A DNA stretch of 12,000 nucleotides from Glandiceps talaboti (Eukaryota > Hemichordata > Enteropneusta > Spengelidae): positions 5,290,861 to 5,302,860 of the forward strand of contig NC_135564.1 in NCBI RefSeq assembly GCF_964340395.1, in the 5' to 3' direction. Position numbers and translations under genes: made by a program. Shown one piece after another: positions 7,942 to 12,000 of the stretch. Under the pieces are notes generated by a model. The model was not told the origin of the DNA. It searched no databases and was given only the letters and a program-made list of their open reading frames with translations. Numbering within the stretch: the first letter of the stretch is position 1; each line of letters begins with the position of its first letter.

Positions 7942-8101
7942 TTGTTTGTTTGTGTGTATGTGTGTGTGTGTGCGTGTGCGTGTGATTGTGTGCGTTGAAC
8001 ATAATAAGTGTTTATATATGGAGGTCATATTTCATTTTAACTCATATGACATGTATGTATTAACTATTATATCCTTTATGCTGTCATTAATAGCAACCTA
8101 C
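7518..8101 (-). other. Intron (584 bp) between alpha-G and alpha-H/I exons
   Basis: Bounded by donor gtaggt at 8101 and acceptor ttatcaag ending at 7518; phase 2. It holds the (TCTG)n/(TTTG)n/(TG)n tract and otherwise AT-rich DNA. The 122-residue plus-strand reading frame over the tract is a low-complexity artefact. Confidence 0.88.
7881..7980. repeat. (TCTG)14-(TTTG)n-(TG)n compound microsatellite
   Basis: Fourteen perfect tctg units at 7881-7936, then tttg units to about 7952, then an imperfect tg/gcgtg run. On the transcribed minus strand it reads (CAGA)n. Confidence 0.95.
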
Positions 8102-8207
8102 ACTTCTTCGTTACATATATCTGGTTTGTCCATGCGATAATTTTGAACGCAGAGTAGTTGCGACAGGCGAGCTGTGGGATTCGCCACATTTGCATATGGT
8201 TGTTTTC
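8102..8207 (-). CDS. RTK exon: alpha-G region and alpha-F/alpha-H link
   Basis: The 106-bp exon has a strong acceptor, attttctttccag before 8207, and donor gtaggt from 8101. It opens with two bases that complete Gly from the previous exon, has 34 full codons, and ends with two bases (GT) completed by C of the next exon to give Val. The product reads (G)KQPYANVANPTARLSQ, then LLCVQNYRMDKPDICNEE(V). PYANV matches the PYPG/PYADM position after alpha-F, and YRMDKPDIC matches the RM.KP..C signature ahead of alpha-H in RTKs. The phase match on both sides (1 and 2) supports the boundaries strongly. The exon is too short to show as a sizeable open reading frame and is easy to miss; it is hidden beside the (TCTG)n-linked reading frame of the opposite strand. 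Confidence 0.92.
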
Positions 8208-8609
8208 CTGGAAAGAAAATATCAGGGGAGGAGAGGGTTACTTAAAAACAAAAATAGAATTTACACTTTTCACTTGGGCATATCAAGCTTACTTTTCTTT
8301 AAGTCTTGCTTACTTGATTATGATGCAATTTGCAAACTTTAACAAAAAGAAATGTGGTATGTGTGCATGATGATGTATCTGACTTCCATCGTTTTATGTC
8401 TACATGCACACATAAAAAATAAATCAATATAAATCAAATGCATAGTGTTATTGATCTACTAAATACCACCAAAAGCCTGTGTAGTAAACCAATCGCAACC
8501 TCGATCACGTGACCCGTTCTCACCTTTTGTCAACTTCGATGGAAAATAATGCTCGGCTTGAAAATACAATAAATAAGTTCATTCGAAAATTCAAAGTTCT
8601 AATACTTAC
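8208..8609 (-). other. Intron (402 bp) between activation-segment and alpha-G exons
   Basis: Donor gtaagt at 8609, acceptor ctttccag ending at 8208; phase 1. No repeat or RNA gene recognised. It contains cacgtg near 8506, an E-box-like palindrome of uncertain meaning. Confidence 0.88.
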
Positions 8610-8727
8610 CAAGTGACATTACTTCCCACATTAAAATGCCGAAAGACCAGACATCAGTTTTCGTATTGTATTCAGGGTTATCACTGCTCAGGCATTCAGG
8701 AGCGGTCCAAGCAATCGGAATCTTACC
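8610..8727 (-). CDS. RTK exon: P+1 loop, APE motif and alpha-F
   Basis: The 118-bp exon has 39 codons plus one base. The acceptor is tgttcaccatag before 8727 and the donor gtaagt starts at 8609. It reads [15 protein letters not shown], then DNPEYNTKT, then [21 protein letters not shown] is the P+1 loop and APE motif; the Asp of DVWSFG is the invariant alpha-F residue. Two features are unusual. The residue before Trp is Ala, where most tyrosine kinases have Arg or Lys. The stretch between APE and DVWSFG has 13 residues, against 11 in FGFRs. Joined to the previous exon, DFG to APE is 27 residues with one tyrosine, two or three shorter than in FGFR or Src. It leaves a phase 1 junction that the next exon completes as Gly. 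Confidence 0.95.
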
Positions 8728-8987
8728 CTATGGTGAACACAGTACAATATATCATATTTAGAAGAATCATTGAAGTTTGAACGTATCATACGCCAGTTTT
8801 TAAAATTTGATGTAGACACGTACGTACTGTACGAAAAGACACAGCGAGAGAGGGGTTAAAAAAGACACAAGAAATATCAGTGGAAAGCGGGATGGTCACC
8901 GAAAGCATGTAACACTGGACATCGCGTAGACGTCTACTGACTGCTCGAGCGCTCTCTTCAACGTTGAAAGCGGCATCTTCTGATGTT

Positions 8988-9205
8988 CATAAATACTTAG
9001 CATTTGATTTAATGTCAACAATTTACTCTGTTCAACAGACCAGAAGTTAGTGTGTCTTAGACACCACACGAACTTGTAACAGTGTGTAAAGCAGCACATG
9101 CTTCGAAGAAGTCACCTCCGACTAACGCATCTTTTGATGTGTTCTGTTTTAGAGTAAATTGTAGCACAAAACGTCAAATGCTAAGCTCTTGTGACCAGGA
9201 TTCAG
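8988..9205. repeat. Imperfect inverted repeat, arms about 60 bp
   Basis: The reverse complement of about 8988-9050 (ctaac..ctgtt..agagtaaattgt..tcaaatgctaag) aligns with the plus strand at about 9121-9190 in the same order, including agagtaaattgt and tcaaatgctaag. The spacer is about 70 to 100 bp. The right arm is partly repeated again at 9241 (caaatgctaagctttta). This could be a degenerate MITE-like element or foldback; no target-site duplication was recognised. Confidence 0.6.
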
Positions 9206-9261
9206 TGTGTCTCAACCAAGGCTTGTGTGTCTCAAACACCCAAATGCTAAGCTTTTATGAC
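9175..9261. repeat. ~67-bp partial tandem: caaatgctaagct
   Basis: caaatgctaagctcttgtgac at about 9176 recurs as caaatgctaagcttttatgac at 9241, with a gtgtgtctcaa doublet in between. Part of the same local repeat complex as the inverted repeat. Confidence 0.65.
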
Positions 9262-9477
9262 AAAGAGTGTATATAGTAGTAAAAATAATTGTATAAAGGT
9301 TTCTTAGTGGTGCTCATCAATAAATAAACCCTTCAAACAAATTTATTAGTGATTCAATTCTGAAACCCAGGCAAGTTATTCATATTCAATAGACCCGATT
9401 TCAGAAAATGGAGTCTGCGGGAACACTGTCTCATTAGACAAAACTGAAACTGATGGCATTCCGCCAACTTTTTTTCT

Positions 9478-9513
9478 GAATTTTGAATTTTGAATTTTGA
9501 ATTTGAATTTTGA
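9478..9513. repeat. (TTTGAATT)n short tandem repeat
   Basis: Four or five 8- to 9-bp units of gaatttt/gaattttga immediately left of the first 26-bp direct repeat. Confidence 0.85.
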
Positions 9514-9517
9514 AGTA

Positions 9518-9718
9518 CCATACCTTGTGAGAAAACAAGATGGCGGAGGAGGGTTCCGACATTTCCGCCAGGATACAACGCACATATACATGTAATAAAC
9601 AAGTTTTTTGTTTGTCACACTTTCACCTGTATAAATGGTTGTACGTACGTACGTACGTACGTACGTACGTATGTACATGCGTACGTACGTACGTGTGTGT
9701 GTGTATGTGTGTGTGTGT

Positions 9719-9774
<56 letters not shown>

Positions 9775-9801
9775 CCATACCTTGTGATAAAAAAACAATG
9801 G
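9518..9801. repeat. 26/27-bp direct repeats flanking a microsatellite block
   Basis: ccataccttgtgagaaaac.. at 9518-9543 and ccataccttgtgataaaa.. at 9775-9801 match over about 26 positions with few differences, and enclose about 230 bp containing the (GTAC)n and (TG)n tracts. Confidence 0.75.
9641..9774. repeat. (GTAC)n then (TG)n compound microsatellite
   Basis: A self-complementary gtac/acgt run occupies about 9641-9691, with two small interruptions, followed by (TG)n with occasional A to 9774. Reading frames through this block on both strands (Tyr-Val-Arg-Thr and His-Thr repeats) are artefacts. Confidence 0.95.
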
Positions 9802-9853
9802 AAAATGTGAGCCGTATCGGCTTTCGTATAGTACAGTTAATTGTAGTTTTTAC

Positions 9854-9967
9854 CTTAGACTCCTTGACATAGATCTCTCCTAGTCGGGATAATCCAAAGT
9901 CTGCTATTTTGCAGATCCTATTCTTTCCTACTAAGACATTGCGTGCAGCTAAGTCACGGTGTATGAT
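9854..9967 (-). CDS. RTK exon: catalytic loop and DFG motif
   Basis: The 114-bp exon runs phase 0 to phase 0 and has 38 codons. The acceptor is tttatatccag before 9967 and the donor is gtaaaa from 9853. The product starts [14 protein letters not shown] and ends at [16 protein letters not shown] is the RTK catalytic loop (catalytic Asp at residue 5 of the exon, metal-binding Asn at residue 10). [11 protein letters not shown] carries the magnesium-binding DFG. The only activation-loop tyrosine in this exon is in EIYVKE, where RTKs are trans-autophosphorylated. The preceding exon ends TSKG in phase 0, so the junction reads KG-IIHRD with no residue lost. Intronic sequence past the donor stays open into a (TG)n tract, which makes a misleading long His/Thr-repeat reading frame; the GT donor and the homology stop the coding part at 9854. 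Confidence 0.96.
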
Positions 9968-10593
9968 CTGGATATAAAGCATCAAAGAGGTTGTATTAAA
10001 ACATTTGAACTCTTTGAACGTTTTGTCACAGAATGTCTACATTTATACCATGCGCAAGCCCCTTTATTGTATTTGAACAGAAAAATATTGATGATATAGC
10101 CTGGTAGTTCTACGTCACAATACCCCGCAGGTGACGTAAAAGTATGCTATTTCCCCACTACTGTTCCACATCATGCTACCCAAGGTCATTTTTCCGGTAA
10201 CATATACATAACATATACACTTGTATAACTTTTTGAAAAGCCTGCGAGGTGTTGAATAGATCCATTGCCGTTTCTGTAGCCATTAAATAAATGAAATTTC
10301 TGATATGTATGAATGGATGGAAATGGCGATCAGAAGCTTTGTATGTGGCAAAATGCTGTCACCAAATCCTATATACAGGTGAGATGTGTCTTAATTCAAG
10401 ATGCAATCATGTCTTAGGCTGCACATCAAATGGAATTGTGGGGTACTTACAGGCATCGTTAGTATTATGTTCTCTAGATTCTTTGATAAAATCGTATCAC
10501 TTTAGAATTACGTGAGAACAGTCCAAGCGTATTAATAAAACGTTACACACAATGAGGATTGTTTAGTCGAGACTATTTGTTAAATATACATAC
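9968..10593 (-). other. Intron (626 bp) between alpha-E and catalytic-loop exons
   Basis: Donor gtatgt at 10593, acceptor tatatccag ending at 9968; phase 0. The content is unique and AT-rich, with no repeat recognised. The plus-strand reading frame at 10291-10515 has no recognisable domain. Confidence 0.88.
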
Positions 10594-10739
10594 CCCTTTA
10601 GATGTGAGGTATTTCATGCCTTTGGCTACATCAACTGTAAAAGGTAACAGATCACGTTCTTCAAGTCTGTTTCTGTGATTATGCAGATATTTCCTCAATT
10701 CGCCATGTGGAGCATACTCAAAAACTAATAACGCAGGGT
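10594..10739 (-). CDS. RTK exon: hinge, alpha-D and alpha-E of the kinase domain
   Basis: The 146-bp exon has acceptor tttcttccag before 10739 and donor gtatgt from 10593. It opens with the last two bases of a codon (phase 1 intron upstream) and ends in phase 0. It encodes 48 full residues from PALLVFEYAPHGELRKYL to VAKGMKYLTSKG. LLVFEYA is strand beta-5 and the hinge; the Phe just before Glu occupies the gatekeeper position, as in FLT3, where FGFR and VEGFR have Val. HGELRKYL is alpha-D, and DLLPFTVDVAKGMKYL is alpha-E, typical of RTKs. Between them is only a short basic stretch (HNHRNRLEERD), so there is no long kinase insert. An open frame continues upstream past the acceptor, but it is intronic: its residues do not fit a kinase beta-4 strand. 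The preceding N-lobe exon was not found between 10740 and 12000. Confidence 0.9.
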
Positions 10740-11217
10740 CTGGAAGAAATTTGAGGTACTTCAAATGACAAATGTGTCATAATATGTTGCGTTGGTTGAA
10801 GATCACTTTGATTGAGCAATGCAGATAATGGATCTCAACATACACTACTAAGCTAGGTTTATATCAAAAATGAAGTTTTGAAGATCTACAGTGCAGCTAC
10901 AATTCCTTGGGCGTTATATTCATAGCAACCAATATCATGGTTGTGTATATGGCCAAAGATTCAATTGTACTGTATCACATTAATGTCATCATATTCGTGT
11001 AGTACGGCAACTGAATAGGCTTGTGATAACACTTTGATTTAAAAAGAAAAAGGAGAAAAGGGATTTTCATTTTTTTTAAAAGTAGAATGAAAGAAACAAG
11101 TTTATTTCATATCTATTTGCATTTGCAAGTCAATTGCCAAGTTAGATTTATTTTCATTTTCACAAGACAGTTAGTACATACATAGTATTACATACACACA
11201 CAGGCAGACAGACAGGC

Positions 11218-11274
<57 letters not shown>

Positions 11275-12000
11275 TACATACATACATACATACATACAGA
11301 CAGACAGACAGACAGACTGTAGCATAAAATAACACTACCTTAGTGGAGGTACAAATGGTAACACTTTACCTCAGATAAGACCTATAAAATGCTATGTTAA
11401 AATATACAGGGGCGTGTGTCTGTGGGGGAGGGGCATTTTGGAAATTGTGATGTTTACTGGGAGGGTCACTTTGGCTTTGTCATCGGAGCTGGGGTGAGGG
11501 TTCAGTTTGAGGAAAACAAAACATGTTTAACTCAAAACACCTGCCCTTAGACTATAACAACGCAGTCTGCATAATGTGTTAGCCTACTTAACTATATAAA
11601 GTAAAATTCCTACCTACCTACCCTGTTTATCATGTTATCGGAAACAAACATTTGTTCTGCCTAAGAGTGACATGGAGCTGTTACACTTCTGTAGACTATC
11701 ACGATGTCAAAACAATTAATATAACCCTTCAAGAATTTGGCATTTAGTGATCCCCAAAGTCACATGAATGGTGAGCTCAAGATTCAACAAAATATCAACT
11801 AGTCCCGAATAAAAAGCAGGTTAGTAAAGTGATATACAGTAATTTCAACGAAGAATACATAGCTTTGAAGGTATTGATTTATGCTTGGTTCTACTTGATT
11901 CTAGCATCAGTGATTGACTAATAATCCTACCTAGACCACAAGTACATTACGTTATTTGACACGGATATATAAATATTACAATGATGAACATTGAATACAG
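10740..12000 (-). other. Partial intron upstream of the hinge exon; N-lobe exons not present
   Basis: I read the minus strand for the kinase Gly-rich loop, the VAVK lysine, alpha-C and HPNI-type motifs and found none, so the preceding exon lies outside the window. Apart from the (CAGA)n block and a G-rich stretch near 11400-11515, nothing is recognised. Confidence 0.7.
11201..11317. repeat. (CAGA)n-(CATA)n-(CAGA)n compound microsatellite
   Basis: Perfect caga units at about 11217-11273, cata units to about 11296, then caga units to 11317; the left edge has cagg variants. It is the reverse complement of the (TCTG)14 tract at 7881. Confidence 0.95.

Larger units (their letters stand above)
8728..9853 (-). 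other. Intron (1126 bp) between DFG and APE exons
   Basis: Donor gtaaaa at 9853, acceptor caccatag ending at 8728; phase 0. It splits the activation segment and carries an inverted repeat, a short tandem repeat and the GTAC/TG tracts listed separately. Confidence 0.9.
1725..10739 (-). other. Partial gene: receptor-type tyrosine kinase, C-lobe and C-terminal tail (six firm exons)
   Basis: The gene span was rebuilt from six minus-strand exons: 10739-10594, 9967-9854, 8727-8610, 8207-8102, 7517-7418 and 1862-1725. Every internal junction has AG acceptor and GT donor, and phases agree (0, 0, 1, 2, 0). The joined product is about 239 residues: hinge, catalytic loop [22 protein letters not shown], the alpha-H/I Arg in NDRPDF, then a tail with three tyrosines. 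The ATP-binding N-lobe, transmembrane segment and ectodomain would lie upstream, beyond position 12000. HRDLAARN (rather than HRDLRAAN of Src-type kinases) together with a tyrosine-bearing tail favours a receptor enzyme that phosphorylates protein tyrosines at the plasma membrane. The subfamily is unclear: DFGLSR and KIPI-WTAPE recall Eph kinases, and the absence of a long kinase insert argues against the PDGFR/VEGFR class. No in-frame stop or frameshift was seen, so the gene looks functional. Confidence 0.9.

Noticed and set aside
7772-8140. Plus-strand 122-residue reading frame rich in Val-Cys-Leu-Ser
   Set aside because: It is a translation of the (TCTG)n/(TG)n microsatellite and overlaps the real minus-strand exon at 8102-8207.
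9376-9872. Long His/Thr, Tyr-Val-Arg-Thr and Val-Cys repeat reading frames on both strands
   Set aside because: They arise from the (GTAC)n and (TG)n tracts; only 9854-9967 on the minus strand has kinase homology.
10741-10764. Extension of the hinge exon upstream (LKYLKF...)
   Set aside because: It crosses a strong acceptor (tttcttccag), and the residues do not match kinase beta-4/beta-5.
11400-11520. Possible N-lobe exon in a GC-richer stretch
   Set aside because: No Gly-loop, VAVK or alpha-C motif in any minus-strand frame; it looks like a decayed G-rich repeat.

Overview
This window is metazoan nuclear DNA, most likely from a marine invertebrate. It is AT-rich, dense in microsatellites and dispersed repeats, and carries one intron-rich gene on the minus strand. 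The gene is the 3' half of a tyrosine kinase, most likely a receptor tyrosine kinase (RTK). The catalytic loop [16 protein letters not shown] and DVWSFG motifs all lie in separate exons with canonical splice sites and matching phases. The repeats (heads with CCGT runs, 'atatggccgcc' modules, AAGGTCA-rich units) resemble those of molluscs or lancelets, but the species cannot be fixed from sequence alone. No bacterial, viral or plasmid feature was seen.

Layout, read along the gene from high to low coordinates: 12000-10740 is intron (the N-lobe exons lie outside the window); 10739-10594 is the hinge to alpha-E exon; 9967-9854 the catalytic loop/DFG exon; 8727-8610 the activation segment/alpha-F exon; 8207-8102 the alpha-G/H exon; 7517-7418 the alpha-H/I exon that ends the kinase domain. 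A 5.55-kb intron packed with repeats follows. The terminal exon, 1862-1725, encodes a short tyrosine-bearing tail with a stop codon. A further tail exon may sit at 2108-2014. The six firm exons join without frame conflict into about 239 residues.

The long intron and 3' flank hold most of the repeat content: a 295-bp duplicated element with a (GGAC)n end (785-1440); a 50-bp tandem (2829-2966); two inverted copies of a GATATCC/G-run element with periodic oligo(A/T) runs (3090-3365 and 5055-5275); a ~230-260-bp repeat with C/G homopolymers (4046-4745); a 28-bp satellite with 84-bp higher order (5276-5708); and a head-plus-151-bp-tandem element (5850-6577). The kinase introns hold (TCTG)n, (GTAC)n, (TG)n and (CAGA)n tracts and an inverted repeat.

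The strongest points for follow-up are the unusual activation segment of the kinase, its compact phosphotyrosine tail and possible extra tail exon, the related repeat elements at 785-1440 and 5850-6577, and complementary tetranucleotide tracts on either side of the catalytic exons. I found no evidence for a wholly new biological system.
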